Shown piece after piece: positions 26,045 to 36,645 of a DNA stretch of 64,000 bases (its first letter is position 1; every line of letters starts with the position of its first letter). The notes under the pieces are model-generated. The model saw only the letters and a program-made list of their open reading frames with translations. It was not told where the DNA came from and did no database searches. Source of the DNA: Planctomycetaceae bacterium (GTDB lineage Bacteria > Planctomycetota > Planctomycetia > Pirellulales > Pirellulaceae); NCBI GenBank assembly GCA_002717145.1, contig PBCP01000013.1:1-64000 (forward strand), given 5' to 3'. Made by a program: the position numbers and the translations under genes.

Positions 26045-27040
26045 ATGGCAGACAAACTACGATGGGGCATTGTAAGTACGGCAAAGATTGGTACAGAAAA
26101 AGTTATTCCCGCGATGCAACAATCGCAGTTTTGCGACATTGTGGCAATTGCCTCCCGTTCACAGGAAAAAGCAGAAGCAACGGCGGCCGAATTGGGAATT
26201 CCAAAGGCGTACGGGTCTTACGAAGCGCTGTTGGCGGACTCTGAGATTGACGCGATCTATAACCCGCTCCCGAATCACTTGCATGTACCTGTATCGATTC
26301 AGGCATTACAAGCGGGAAAGCATGTGCTGTGCGAGAAGCCGATTGCCTTGACGAGTGAAGAAGGGCAACAGCTTGTGGAGGCAGCCGCCGCACATCCTGA
26401 ACTTAAGTGCATGGAAGCATTTATGTATCGCCATCACCCACAGTGGCAGAAAGCACGAGCGATCGTTCGTAGCGGTGGTATTGGAACGCTAACAACCATC
26501 AATTCATTTTTCTCTTACTTTAATGATGACCCAAATAATATCCGGAATATGGCTGACATTGGTGGAGGCGGGCTGATGGATATCGGCTGTTACCCAATAA
26601 GCGTTTCCCGTTTCATTTTTGGGGCAGAGCCCAATCGCGTTACCGGGATCGCGGAATTCCATTCAGATTTTGGTACAGACATTCTTTCAAGTGCTATTCT
26701 TGATTTCGGAAACGGCACGTCTACTTTTACCTGTTCAACTCAGTTAGCTCCCTACCAGCGAGTTAATATTTATGGCGATCAGGGCCGGGTGGAAATTGAA
26801 ATCCCGTTTAATGCTCCACCTGACGCTCCCTGCAAAATGTGGCATCAAAAGTCCTGTGGAGAAATTGAAGAGATTATTATTGATATTTGTGATCAATATG
26901 GGATTCAGGGCGATCTTTTCTCTCGCGCAGTACTAGACGATACCGACGTACCGACTCCGATTACAGATGCTGTCGGTAACATGAAAGTGATCGAAGCAAT
27001 TTTGCGGTCATCCAATAGCAATACTTGGGAAGCTGTCTAA
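26045..27040 (+). CDS. Gfo/Idh/MocA family oxidoreductase
   Basis: A 331-residue NAD(P)-dependent oxidoreductase. The N-terminal Rossmann region begins WGIVSTAKIG, a variant of the usual GxGxxG loop, and the family motif CEKPIALT is near residue 96. The C-terminal sheet domain includes GGGGLMDIGCYP. Members oxidise or reduce sugars, inositols and related alcohols; the substrate is unknown. Its stop overlaps the convergent DUF1501 gene by four bases. The region downstream is rich in polysaccharide-related genes, so a sugar role is likely. Confidence 0.9.
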   Translation: MADKLRWGIVSTAKIGTEKVIPAMQQSQFCDIVAIASRSQEKAEATAAELGIPKAYGSYEALLADSEIDAIYNPLPNHLHVPVSIQALQAGKHVLCEKPIALTSEEGQQLVEAAAAHPELKCMEAFMYRHHPQWQKARAIVRSGGIGTLTTINSFFSYFNDDPNNIRNMADIGGGGLMDIGCYPISVSRFIFGAEPNRVTGIAEFHSDFGTDILSSAILDFGNGTSTFTCSTQLAPYQRVNIYGDQGRVEIEIPFNAPPDAPCKMWHQKSCGEIEEIIIDICDQYGIQGDLFSRAVLDDTDVPTPITDAVGNMKVIEAILRSSNSNTWEAV

Positions 27041-28506
27041 GCAATCCAGGCATGCTTTACTTCCCCGTGGACGTCGGTGAGACGGTAATCTCTACCGGCG
27101 TACCGATAGGTAAGTTGTTTGTGGTCAAAGCCCAGTAAATGCAGCATCGTCGCATGGAGATCATGGACATGAACCGGGTTCTCTTCGGCCTTGAACCCAA
27201 ACGGGTCCGTTGTACCGTATGTCTGCCCGCCTTTAATGCCTCCACCCGCTAGCCAAACAGTAAATCCCCAGTGATTATGGTCACGCCCATTGATCTTGCC
27301 TGCATTCGCTCCAGCTGTGGGTAATTCGACAACTGGAGTTCTGCCAAACTCTCCGCCCCACACAATCAGAGTTTCTTCGAAAAGTCCTAATCGTTTTAGG
27401 TCACTAATCAAAGCGGCGATGGCGCTATCCTGTTCCCCTGCCAGACGTCGGTGATTCTTTTCAATATCATCATGATTGTCCCATGGTTGTCCAGCTCCAT
27501 GCCATAGTTGTACGTAACGTACTCCCCGTTCCACCAGACGCCGGGCGATCAGCATCTGGCGAGCTGGGTTACTTTTGCCATAGCTTTCGACGATATGTGC
27601 AGGTTCATCACGGATGTCGAAGACGTCTCTGGCTTCTAATTGCATACGATAGGCTAATTCATAATTCTCAATACGAGCATCTAATTCGGGAGCTTCACCT
27701 CGTCCCGCCTTGTGAATTTCATTGAGTTGTTTTAATGCATCCAGTTGCCGTCGTTGTTGTTGTAATGGAATGTCCTTGTTTTTTATGTTGGCAATCAGCT
27801 TTTCGACATTCTGATGCTGGCTATTGATATAGGTTCCCTGATAGATGCCGGGTAAAAACGCGGATTGCCAGTTTTGAGCTCCTTTGATCGGATAGCCCTG
27901 CGGGCACATGGCAATGAAAGCCGGCAGGTTCTGGTTTTCTGTACCCAGACCGTATGATACCCACGAACCGACACTAGGCCTAATTAATGTCGATTCACCG
28001 CAATTCATTAATAGTAGGGAAGGTTCATGGTTTGGAACATTGGCATGCATACTTCTTACGATGCACATATCATCAATATGAGCCGCCGCTGTCTTCGCGT
28101 AGAGTTCACTGACTTCGATTCCAGATTCGCCATATGGTTTGAAACTGAAAGGACTGCCAAAACAATGACCTGTTTTGCGTTCTGTTCGTAGATTGCTAAA
28201 GGGTAAAGGCTTCCCATGATATTTCGTTAACTCTGGTTTGTTATCAAATGTATCCACATGGGACGGACCACCATTACAGAAGATGTGAATGACATGTTTT
28301 GCCTTGCCTTGGAAGTGCGGTTGTTTGGGTGCTAGCGGACTGTTAGAGCCAGCAGCCTTTAGAGAACCCAGCAGAGAGTCATCGCTCAGTAAGCCTGCAA
28401 ATCCGAGCATACCTAGACCGGTGCCGGAGCGTGATAATAATTCCCGCCGACTAATGCCCGTGAGTGATGCTGGGTTACTATGATAGATACCTTGTTTGGT
28501 TGTCAT
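27037..28506 (-). CDS. DUF1501 Tat-exported sulfatase-like protein
   Basis: A 489-residue protein with a twin-arginine signal (SRRELLSRSG, Arg20-Arg21) for folded export. The body matches DUF1501, an alkaline-phosphatase/sulfatase-like fold of unknown substrate, with HIFCNGGPSHVDTFDNKP near residue 72 and GGEFGRTP near 378. It lies 13 bases after the cytochrome/DUF1549/DUF1553 gene; this pairing is very common in planctomycetes and suggests joint action on an external substrate. Confidence 0.9.
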   Translation of the reverse strand: MTTKQGIYHSNPASLTGISRRELLSRSGTGLGMLGFAGLLSDDSLLGSLKAAGSNSPLAPKQPHFQGKAKHVIHIFCNGGPSHVDTFDNKPELTKYHGKPLPFSNLRTERKTGHCFGSPFSFKPYGESGIEVSELYAKTAAAHIDDMCIVRSMHANVPNHEPSLLLMNCGESTLIRPSVGSWVSYGLGTENQNLPAFIAMCPQGYPIKGAQNWQSAFLPGIYQGTYINSQHQNVEKLIANIKNKDIPLQQQRRQLDALKQLNEIHKAGRGEAPELDARIENYELAYRMQLEARDVFDIRDEPAHIVESYGKSNPARQMLIARRLVERGVRYVQLWHGAGQPWDNHDDIEKNHRRLAGEQDSAIAALISDLKRLGLFEETLIVWGGEFGRTPVVELPTAGANAGKINGRDHNHWGFTVWLAGGGIKGGQTYGTTDPFGFKAEENPVHVHDLHATMLHLLGFDHKQLTYRYAGRDYRLTDVHGEVKHAWIA

Positions 28507-28519
28507 GATTGTTCTTCAA

Positions 28520-31315
28520 TTAATCCACAAACATAAATTCATTTGTCATCAATAGTAGATGAATGTATTGTTGCCAGACGTTCATCGTTGAATCTTCATC
28601 GGTTGGCTCCCGGTTGGCGAAAAACTCTTCAGCCACGCGTCGCTCGTGATCCGTGGGATCGCGCTGAAACAATCGTCGATAGAGGAAAGTAATACGTGAA
28701 TGTTCGCTGATTGTCGAGAAGGCAGGGCTTTGTACAAATCGTTTGGCCCGCTCAAGAATGACAGGAGAATTCATAGTAAATAGCGCTTGCTGAGGTACGG
28801 TAGTGACCGGACGCTGGGCGCTGTGACTATCGGGATTAGGAAAATCAAAAACTCGTAATAGCCCGGGAAGATCCTGACGATCAATAAAACTATAGATTGC
28901 TCGTCGGTTGTTTGTATCAGAATCTGTTAAGTTTTCTGACAAGCCACCCATCCGAAAATCTAATTCATCAGTTACATACATGACGGAGTCTCTGAAACTC
29001 TCATACTCCAGTCGTTGACGGTTTGTTCGCCACAAAAGTGTGTTTTCCGGATCTAAGGCGCGAGCATTAGGTCTGTCCACTGAATCCTGTCGGTAGGTAG
29101 CTGATAACAGGATTTCTTTATGCAACGCCTTCACCGACCAATCATTTTCAAGCAAGCTACTCGCAAGATAATCCATCACGTCAAGTTGGACAGGTTGATC
29201 ACAACGGATACCGAAGTCACTTGGTGAAGAGACCAGTGATTTTCCAAAGTGATGCATCCAGATACGATTGACGAGAACTCGACGCGTTAACGGATTATCC
29301 GACCGGGCAATTTTCTCGGCAAGTTCCAGACGGCCTCCGCCCTGTTGAAACGGCTGCCTTTTATCGCCCTCAATAGCATACAGGAACTGTCGTTGCACTG
29401 CTTCGCCTCGACGTCCGGAATTACCGCGTACAAACACAACCGGATTGTAAGGCTTGGGTTTTTCTTCCATGACCATGGCGCGAGGTGGATTCCCGGGCGT
29501 TGTCGACCGATAACGGTCTATTTTTCGAACAAGCCCGTTGCGAGTGTTTCCATCGGCGCGGTTATAGAAACTATTGACGTTGCCTAATGTCACTGTTGTA
29601 GGTGAGTTGTCTGCGGTTAAATGTTTGTGAATCTGAGCCTGGGCAGGTGTTAACTGAGCACCTGCCAGCTTGGTTGCTGCATGTACTTCCTGCAAAACGC
29701 CGGCATAGATTAACGCCAGATCCAAAACACTGGTCGGGGGGGATTCAAGATAAGCTTTCTTGATAAGAGGGTTAACCTGACCGGGCTTAAGGCCTTCTTC
29801 GATTGTCATGAGTTTCGCGCGGACGTTGGCTTCGGATTCCGGAAACTTTGCAGGTTCGGTTAGAGCAAGTGCCTTTAATAACGCAAAGAATGGATCATCA
29901 TCAGCGACAGTTTTTAGGAGATAGTTTTGCCAGGCAGCGATCTGTCCCTGACGAATATCTGTATCGCGTACCGTAAGCGCTTCGATCGTCTTAAGACTTT
30001 CTTCAGAAGGTCTGCCTACTGCTCGTACAAAATAGTCATACACTTTGTCTCGGAACAGAGTGGTGAATTCCGTTGCTCGTTTTGTATCGTATTGATCGAT
30101 TTCCTGCTGGATGACCGCGAGGCCTTCGGCGAACTTCTCGTATCCAATCGTCTCTTCAGCAGATTGAATCTGCGGTAACTCGGAAGGCACTCTGGCACTC
30201 GCGAAAACTCCGTAGAGCGAGTAATAGTCTTCGGTTGGAATGGCATCGTATTTATGATCGTGGCAGCGGGCACAGGCGACAGTAAGTCCCATAAAGCCTC
30301 TGGTAACCGTATCGATCCGGTCGTCGGTATCAAGCTGTTCGTTACGGTATCTTCGCCCAACCGTGAGCAACCCCATAGCCGCCAGGTCGCGGCGGTCTTT
30401 CAGGTCCATCATGTCCGCAGCAATTTGCTGCCGAATAAAGTCATCGTAGGCGATATCCTGATTGAAAGCTCGGATGACATAGTCCCGGTAGGTATAAGCA
30501 TATGGAAAACGTCTTTCACGCTGGAAATTGTAACCCAGGGTGTCGCTGTATCGGGCTACGTCTAACCAATGACGTCCCCAGCGTTCCCCGTATTTAGGGG
30601 ACGCTAATACACGGTCTACAAGTTGTTCGTAGGCGTCGTCAGCCATATCAGTAACGAAAGCCTGTACCTCTTCGAATGTAGGTGGGATTCCCAGAAGGCC
30701 GAAATACAGTCGTCGAATGAGTGTTCGCCGGTCAGCTTCCGACGATGGTGAGATTCCCACGTCTTCCAGCTTGGCAAGCACAAGGTAATCGAGCGATGAT
30801 CGTGGCCAGGCAGTATCGGTGATGGCGGGGAGGGGGGTTTTGTCTGCGACAGGCTGAAACGCCCAGTGTTCGCGTCGCATCGTATCGTAAGAATCATATT
30901 TTGTGATTTCGCCCTGTTTACCAACTGGCCAGGGTATTTTTTGTTCGACCCAAATCAGAAACGCAGCGATTTCCTTTTCACCTAACTTGCCATCCGGCGG
31001 CATCTGAATTTCCTGCTCGTGAGATAACACCTTTAATAAGAGACTTTCATTCGGTCGTTCAAGATTGACGATAGAGCCACTGGCAGCGCCTTTCAAGATA
31101 AATTCCCTGGAGTCAATTCTCAGTTCCGATTCCTGAGTATTCGGCCCATGACATTCAATACATTTAGAAACCAGCACTGGTCGAATGTTGGATTCAAAGA
31201 AATCGATTTGTTCGGCGGAAAAACTGATCGGCTCCTGTTGCGCAGCCGAATCGGGCAATTGCCATGAAAGCAGAAAGAGTCCAGTCAGAGAAAATCGAAA
31301 CAGATTCATATGCAA
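28520..31315 (-). CDS. Cytochrome c protein with PSC1, DUF1549 and DUF1553 domains
   Basis: A 931-residue exported protein. After the signal peptide (about 1-25) a planctomycete cytochrome c domain carries the haem site CIECH at 52-56. DUF1549 follows from about 170 (WPRSSLDYLVLAKLE) and DUF1553 occupies the C-terminal third, ending in the typical LLMTNEFMFVD. Function is unknown; electron transfer linked to breakdown of an external substrate is assumed. It is followed after 13 bases by DUF1501 and preceded by the 2-hydroxyacid dehydrogenase 13 bases upstream. Confidence 0.93.
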   Translation of the reverse strand: MHMNLFRFSLTGLFLLSWQLPDSAAQQEPISFSAEQIDFFESNIRPVLVSKCIECHGPNTQESELRIDSREFILKGAASGSIVNLERPNESLLLKVLSHEQEIQMPPDGKLGEKEIAAFLIWVEQKIPWPVGKQGEITKYDSYDTMRREHWAFQPVADKTPLPAITDTAWPRSSLDYLVLAKLEDVGISPSSEADRRTLIRRLYFGLLGIPPTFEEVQAFVTDMADDAYEQLVDRVLASPKYGERWGRHWLDVARYSDTLGYNFQRERRFPYAYTYRDYVIRAFNQDIAYDDFIRQQIAADMMDLKDRRDLAAMGLLTVGRRYRNEQLDTDDRIDTVTRGFMGLTVACARCHDHKYDAIPTEDYYSLYGVFASARVPSELPQIQSAEETIGYEKFAEGLAVIQQEIDQYDTKRATEFTTLFRDKVYDYFVRAVGRPSEESLKTIEALTVRDTDIRQGQIAAWQNYLLKTVADDDPFFALLKALALTEPAKFPESEANVRAKLMTIEEGLKPGQVNPLIKKAYLESPPTSVLDLALIYAGVLQEVHAATKLAGAQLTPAQAQIHKHLTADNSPTTVTLGNVNSFYNRADGNTRNGLVRKIDRYRSTTPGNPPRAMVMEEKPKPYNPVVFVRGNSGRRGEAVQRQFLYAIEGDKRQPFQQGGGRLELAEKIARSDNPLTRRVLVNRIWMHHFGKSLVSSPSDFGIRCDQPVQLDVMDYLASSLLENDWSVKALHKEILLSATYRQDSVDRPNARALDPENTLLWRTNRQRLEYESFRDSVMYVTDELDFRMGGLSENLTDSDTNNRRAIYSFIDRQDLPGLLRVFDFPNPDSHSAQRPVTTVPQQALFTMNSPVILERAKRFVQSPAFSTISEHSRITFLYRRLFQRDPTDHERRVAEEFFANREPTDEDSTMNVWQQYIHLLLMTNEFMFVD

Positions 31316-31328
31316 TTATCAAAAGGAA

Positions 31329-32270
31329 CTAAACAGAATGAAGTAGTTGTTCGCCACGCAAACCAAGCAGCAGGTTTTCAACACTGATTTCGGCCATTTT
31401 ACGGCGAGTTTGTATCGTGGCACTTCCTAGGTGTGGGGTGATCGTCACATTGTTCAATGATAGTAATGGATGGTCTCGTGGAAGTGGTTCGGGATCTGTT
31501 ACATCCAGTCCGGCCGCATAGATTTCACCGTTCTCCAGAGCCTCAGTCAAGGCGGCAGTATCGACCACTGGTCCACGGGCGACGTTAATGAGGACTGCCG
31601 AGTTTTTCATTTTGGAAAACTCCTCCTTACCTATTAGTCCCGTCGTCTCTTTAGTAAGTGGACAGATACAAATGACAAAATCTGATTGTTCGAGCAGGTT
31701 ATCAAGTGAGACATAATGGAGTGTCAGATTGTCCGGGTTATCAGCTAGTGGAGTCCGTTTGTGGTATAGGATCTTCATATCGAATGCGGCACAGCGACGA
31801 GCAATTTGGTAACCGATTCCCCCGAGACCAATAATCCCAACCGTTTGATGATGGATTTCTGTCCCTAGCATGTATGCAGGATCGAAATAAGTGAATTCGG
31901 GACTACGAGCGTATATATCGCCTTCTCTCAGTCTACGGCCTGCCGCTAGCAATAGGGTCATCGCCTGATCGGCGGTTGTTCCATTTAATATATGAGGTGT
32001 ATTTCCGACAGGAATGTTTAGTTTATGAGCAGCTTCCACGTCAATGTGATCGACACCTACTCCGTAGTTGCTGATAACTTTGAGGTTTGGAAACCTGCTC
32101 ATATGTTCGGCGGTGACAAGCATGTGCCCAAATGTTAGAACTCCATCGATAGAGTCGTCGTCCGGACCTTCGAGAGTTGTCCAGGGCAACCGTTCAATCT
32201 TTCCATCGAGTAGTTCGATGAGATTATCAGATAATACGTCGTCGGTGATCACTCGTGGTAATTGAGTCAT
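31329..32270 (-). CDS. D-2-hydroxyacid dehydrogenase (glyoxylate/phosphoglycerate reductase type)
   Basis: A 313-residue NAD(P)-dependent enzyme from the ATG at 32270, chosen because CGGAG lies about eight bases upstream; the frame extends nine codons further without a better site. The nucleotide loop GLGGIGYQIA is near residue 144, the catalytic Arg is in NVARGPVVDT near 228, and the His in ITPHLGSAT near 278. It interconverts 2-keto and 2-hydroxy acids; the exact acid is unknown. It probably heads the operon with the cytochrome and DUF1501 genes. Confidence 0.9.
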   Translation of the reverse strand: MTQLPRVITDDVLSDNLIELLDGKIERLPWTTLEGPDDDSIDGVLTFGHMLVTAEHMSRFPNLKVISNYGVGVDHIDVEAAHKLNIPVGNTPHILNGTTADQAMTLLLAAGRRLREGDIYARSPEFTYFDPAYMLGTEIHHQTVGIIGLGGIGYQIARRCAAFDMKILYHKRTPLADNPDNLTLHYVSLDNLLEQSDFVICICPLTKETTGLIGKEEFSKMKNSAVLINVARGPVVDTAALTEALENGEIYAAGLDVTDPEPLPRDHPLLSLNNVTITPHLGSATIQTRRKMAEISVENLLLGLRGEQLLHSV

Positions 32271-32397
32271 TCTGTTTCTCCGGTGCAGCGGAACCATTGG
32301 GTTACGGCTTCATTTTATCAGTTGTCTGCACAAGCGTGGAGTGTTGTGAAGTATACTGACAGAACCTATTCCAAAGATCCAATGGAGCGACTTTTTT

Positions 32398-35300
32398 ATG
32401 TGTAATCTACGATTGATTGCCTTGGCTATAGTTCTTTTATTCACGGGCCTAGGAAGTGTCAGTACGGCTTCAGACCGCCCCAACTTTATCGTGATGATTG
32501 GAGATGATATCAGTTGGGATGATTACGGAGCTTATGGTCATCCCACGATTCGCACACCGCACGTCGATGCCTTGGCCAAGGGAGGGATGCGATTCGATTT
32601 AGCGTTTCTTACTACCAGCTCCTGCAGTCCAAGCCGTTGTAGTATTTTGACCGGACGGTATCCACATTCCACCGGAGCTGGTGAGCTTCATCAATCGCTT
32701 CCGGCAGACCAACTTACCTTTGCTAAAGTTCTTAAAGATAGCGGCTATTACACAGCGGCAGCCGGTAAATGGCATCTGGGAAATGAACCGAAGTCTCACT
32801 TTGACGTGATACGAGGAGGCGGCCCCAGTGGTTGTGAACAATGGGTTGCCTCTTTGAAGAATCGAGACAAAGACAAACCGTTTTTTATGTGGTTCGCAGC
32901 GACAGACGCACACCGTGGATGGTCGAAAGATGCGGTCAGTCCTCCCCACACTCATGCCGATGTTGTTGTTCCGCCGTATCTGCCGGACACAGAAGATGTT
33001 CGTCAGGATTTAGCTCTTTACTACGATGAAGTAAGCCGGATGGATGAATATGTCGGTAAAGTAGTTGCCGAATTGAAATTGCAGAATGTCTTTGAAAACA
33101 CGGTGATTATTGTGATGGCCGACAATGGCCGCCCATTTCCGCGTTGTAAAACGACCATGTATGACAGCGGTATCCGCACACCATTTGTCGTATCATGGCC
33201 ACAGGAAGTGGATCCCGGTGCTGTGAACGGTAATTTGGTGAGTAGCGTGGATATCGCTTCCACCTTTGTCGAACTGGCCGGTCTCCCGGTTCCGAAATCT
33301 TTTCAGGGGAGATCTTTTGCTCAGGGGCTTCGAAATGTAGCTGTTGCTAATCGAGACTACATTTATGCTGAGCATAACTGGCATGACTATGCTGCTCATG
33401 ACCGAGCAGTACGAGACGGTCGGTACTTATATATAAGAAATTCGTTTCCTGAATTCCCTGCCACGCCACCAGCAGATGCCGTTCGTAGTTTGAGTTATGA
33501 CAGTATGCAGGCTTTAGAGGCCGAAGGTAAATTGCCCGCGCACCAACGACAGTGTTTTCTTTATCCGCGTGCTGCTGAAGAGCTGTATGATTTGCAGGCA
33601 GATCCACATTCGCTCAATAATTTAGCAGCGGAGCCTGCTTTGGCCGACGTTAAATCCAGATTAAGCGCTGAGCTTGATGGTTGGATTAGTCAAACAAACG
33701 ATGAGGTGCCAACGGATCTTACACCGGATAAGTTTCATCGCCGATTGGGCACCCGTTTGCCAAAGGCCGACCTCCCTCAGGATCGTTCCGGTTTACCACC
33801 GTTCCCCAAAATCCAGCACAAGATTCCACCTCAGGGAGTGGAGCTCGAAGCAGAGGTTTTGGATGAATTGCGCAGCCGATTGACAGCATTGAAAATTGCA
33901 CTTGAGTTACCTCAGGCACGAGGGGCATTGTCAGGAGATGTCACCGCATTGGTTAAAAGTGTCGAGTGGGCAGTGGATCTGGGTGAGTTTTACTCGCCGG
34001 CTCATGGGGACATCGCCCGGGCAGTGCTGACAGAAGCAGAGCGTCGAGTGCGGCTATTGGCGCGTGGCGAAAATGACTGGACTCGTCAAACCGGTTTAGT
34101 TGTTCGCGGTTATTACTCAAGTATTGACGGAAGTCCGCAACCATACGGCTTGGAAATACCAAACGATTTTGATTTTGAAAAGCCGTCACCACTCTATGTG
34201 TGGCTTCATGGACGTGGTGATAAGACAACGGATATGCACTTCATCCATCAGCGAATGACTCGCAACGGTCAGGTGACTCCTCCTAACGCAATCGTCGTTC
34301 ACCCCTTTGGCCGTCACTGTATGGGATTTAAGTCGGCTGGTGAAATCGATGTGCTGGAGTGTGTACAGCACGTGAGAGAACAATATAAGATCGACGCACG
34401 AAGAATCGTTCTGATGGGGTTCTCTATGGGAGGAGCGGGGGCCTGGCATGTTGGTGCTCATTATGCCGACCAATGGGTCGCGGTTGGTCCTGGCGCCGGA
34501 TTTGCCGAAACCAAAGAATATATCAAATTGAAGCCGGATGACTATCCGGCGGAATATGTACAGACTCTTTGGGGAATGTACGACGTCCCCAATTATGTCC
34601 GAAATCTGTTTAATCTACCGACGATTGCCTATAGCGGTGAACTGGATAAGCAGATTCAGGCAGCACAGGTGATGGAAAGGGCATTCCAGGATGAAGGAGC
34701 TACTCTTCCGCACATTATTGGTCCCGGGATGGGACATCGGTATCATCCGGATTCGCTTGCCGAGATATTAACTCGGATCGACGCTGCGGTGCAAAAAGGA
34801 CAGGTTGAGATTCCTCGCACCGTTCATCTGCAAACGCAGACGCTACGCTACAACAAAATGCACTGGCTAACGATTGACGGTCTGAAGCGACATTGGCAGG
34901 ACAGTAGGGTTGATGCTGAAATTCGGGATCCCCAGTCGTTCAAAATCACGACAAAAAATGTGACGGCCTTGACGCTCGATCCAGCGTTGTCCTTAAACGG
35001 TGCCACCATCCATATCGATGGGCAGGAGATTCAGGTTCCACGAACTAAAGCTCTTCAAACTGAGGAAGCAGTTCATTTAGTAAAAGCAGCAGACGACGAC
35101 GGGGTTTGGTCGCGTGTACAAAGGGAGCCCTTGGGTTTAGTGAAAAGACCTGGTCTTCAGGGACCCATCGACGATGCATTTTTATCATCTTTTCTTGTCG
35201 TTCTGCCCAGCAAGAAATCAGCTAACCCTGTCGTGGAACGGTGGGTACATTTTGAATTACAACATCTCCTTCATCGATGGAAAACTTTGTACCGTGGTAC

Positions 35301-35700
35301 ACCAAGAATGAAATACGACAAAGATATCTCGCAGGAAGATGTCCGTAGTAATCATCTAATTGTGTTTGGTGATGTGACATCTAATACAGTCCTGCAGTTG
35401 ATGATGCAAAAAAAGCACACATTACCGATTCAATGGGATAAAGAGCAGTTGATGATTCACGGGAAGCAGTATGATGCAGCGTCGCATGTTCCCGTAATGA
35501 TCTATCCAAATCCTCTGTATGGCGAGAAGTATGTTGTGCTTAATAGCGGCCCTACTCACCGGGAAGGGCATGATCGTACCAACTCGCTCCAAAATCCGAA
35601 GCTGCCGGACTGGTCCGTCATCGATCTTTCTGAGCCACCGTCAGATCAGAGGCCTGGCAGAGTCGTCGAAGCGGGATTCTTTGATGAATCCTGGAAGTAA
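32398..35700 (+). CDS. Sulfatase fused to an alpha/beta-hydrolase esterase
   Basis: A 1100-residue secreted fusion. A signal peptide (about 1-24) precedes a sulfatase domain (about 26-460) with the formylglycine site CSPSR (Cys76-Arg80), GKWHLG and DNGRPFPR, closest by eye to N-sulfoglucosamine sulfohydrolases. After a linker, residues about 555-800 form an esterase-type alpha/beta hydrolase with GFSMGG (Ser676) and a probable catalytic His780 or His783. Residues about 805-1100 are a beta-rich region I do not recognise. The fusion suggests removal of sulfate and an ester from the same polysaccharide. No frameshift is visible, and both active sites look intact. It is followed by an acetyltransferase 21 bases downstream. 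Confidence 0.87.
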   Translation: MCNLRLIALAIVLLFTGLGSVSTASDRPNFIVMIGDDISWDDYGAYGHPTIRTPHVDALAKGGMRFDLAFLTTSSCSPSRCSILTGRYPHSTGAGELHQSLPADQLTFAKVLKDSGYYTAAAGKWHLGNEPKSHFDVIRGGGPSGCEQWVASLKNRDKDKPFFMWFAATDAHRGWSKDAVSPPHTHADVVVPPYLPDTEDVRQDLALYYDEVSRMDEYVGKVVAELKLQNVFENTVIIVMADNGRPFPRCKTTMYDSGIRTPFVVSWPQEVDPGAVNGNLVSSVDIASTFVELAGLPVPKSFQGRSFAQGLRNVAVANRDYIYAEHNWHDYAAHDRAVRDGRYLYIRNSFPEFPATPPADAVRSLSYDSMQALEAEGKLPAHQRQCFLYPRAAEELYDLQADPHSLNNLAAEPALADVKSRLSAELDGWISQTNDEVPTDLTPDKFHRRLGTRLPKADLPQDRSGLPPFPKIQHKIPPQGVELEAEVLDELRSRLTALKIALELPQARGALSGDVTALVKSVEWAVDLGEFYSPAHGDIARAVLTEAERRVRLLARGENDWTRQTGLVVRGYYSSIDGSPQPYGLEIPNDFDFEKPSPLYVWLHGRGDKTTDMHFIHQRMTRNGQVTPPNAIVVHPFGRHCMGFKSAGEIDVLECVQHVREQYKIDARRIVLMGFSMGGAGAWHVGAHYADQWVAVGPGAGFAETKEYIKLKPDDYPAEYVQTLWGMYDVPNYVRNLFNLPTIAYSGELDKQIQAAQVMERAFQDEGATLPHIIGPGMGHRYHPDSLAEILTRIDAAVQKGQVEIPRTVHLQTQTLRYNKMHWLTIDGLKRHWQDSRVDAEIRDPQSFKITTKNVTALTLDPALSLNGATIHIDGQEIQVPRTKALQTEEAVHLVKAADDDGVWSRVQREPLGLVKRPGLQGPIDDAFLSSFLVVLPSKKSANPVVERWVHFELQHLLHRWKTLYRGTPRMKYDKDISQEDVRSNHLIVFGDVTSNTVLQLMMQKKHTLPIQWDKEQLMIHGKQYDAASHVPVMIYPNPLYGEKYVVLNSGPTHREGHDRTNSLQNPKLPDWSVIDLSEPPSDQRPGRVVEAGFFDESWK

Positions 35701-35721
35701 AAGAAGGCTGTGAATTCTTAG

Positions 35722-36645
35722 ATGACAAATCCACAGTTAGATTGCCATCAGGCAAGTCATGAGGAAAAGTGCGCGGCCTTTGCCAATGTCTACGAATTTT
35801 GGGGAAATGACATGCCACTGGAGCAATATGTTCAGTGGCGTTTAAATTCGATTCATCATCAACGCGCCATCTGGTATGTAGGCACGGTGGGAAATGCAGT
35901 CGTTGCTTCACTCGGGGTCTTCCCGATGTTTCTTTCCGACCACGGTGATGTGAATCCTGCGATGTTTATTGGGGCAGTCCATACTCATCCGGACTTTCGT
36001 AAACGTGGTTATGCAGCAGAATTAATCAGCTATGTGGAACAGGATCAGGAGGCTCATTATGATGTGCGCTGGAGTTTCCTGTTTTCTGACATCAATCCGG
36101 CTTACTATGCGCGGTTGGGGTATCAAACCAGTAACGCACCCAATGTTTGCATCCGCCCTGCTGAAGTGGATGGCTGGTCAACCGAACCGCTTGATATAAC
36201 TTCAGAGATTGATGAAATGATTGCGTTTTATGACACGAATCATCTGGGGCAGACCTGTTTTCTTCATCGCCCCCGGAGCTATTGGGAATTCTTAGTTAAT
36301 AAACATGCGAAAGATCAGTTTTCGTGGCTCATCGACAGTGATCAGCGTCGGGGATATATACACGTACGTAACAATGATGGACTGGCTTGTCTGGAAGATT
36401 TTGCTGTTGCCGATTACACCGAACACACGCTTGGCCGACTTGCCAGATCTGTGGCATCGTATGCTAATCATAAAAATATCAGTGAAGTGCATGGTTGGTT
36501 TCCACCTATAACCACCGAAGATAGTTGGCTGCAGTTTTCGCAGCGTCAGACAGAAATCACGATGTGGAAGTCGCTCTCAGATAGGTCGCTTACATCAGAC
36601 CAAATACAAGAGTTGGCATATTTTCGTCACATCGACCACGTGTAG
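35722..36645 (+). CDS. GNAT acetyltransferase, Eis-like
   Basis: A 307-residue cytoplasmic protein. The acetyl-CoA loop appears as HPDFRKRGYAAEL near residue 91, typical of GNAT enzymes, and the length with a second GNAT-like half resembles Eis-type proteins. The acceptor is unknown. It lies 21 bases after the sulfatase-esterase gene and is followed by an AT-rich hairpin directly after the stop codon. Confidence 0.75.
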   Translation: MTNPQLDCHQASHEEKCAAFANVYEFWGNDMPLEQYVQWRLNSIHHQRAIWYVGTVGNAVVASLGVFPMFLSDHGDVNPAMFIGAVHTHPDFRKRGYAAELISYVEQDQEAHYDVRWSFLFSDINPAYYARLGYQTSNAPNVCIRPAEVDGWSTEPLDITSEIDEMIAFYDTNHLGQTCFLHRPRSYWEFLVNKHAKDQFSWLIDSDQRRGYIHVRNNDGLACLEDFAVADYTEHTLGRLARSVASYANHKNISEVHGWFPPITTEDSWLQFSQRQTEITMWKSLSDRSLTSDQIQELAYFRHIDHV

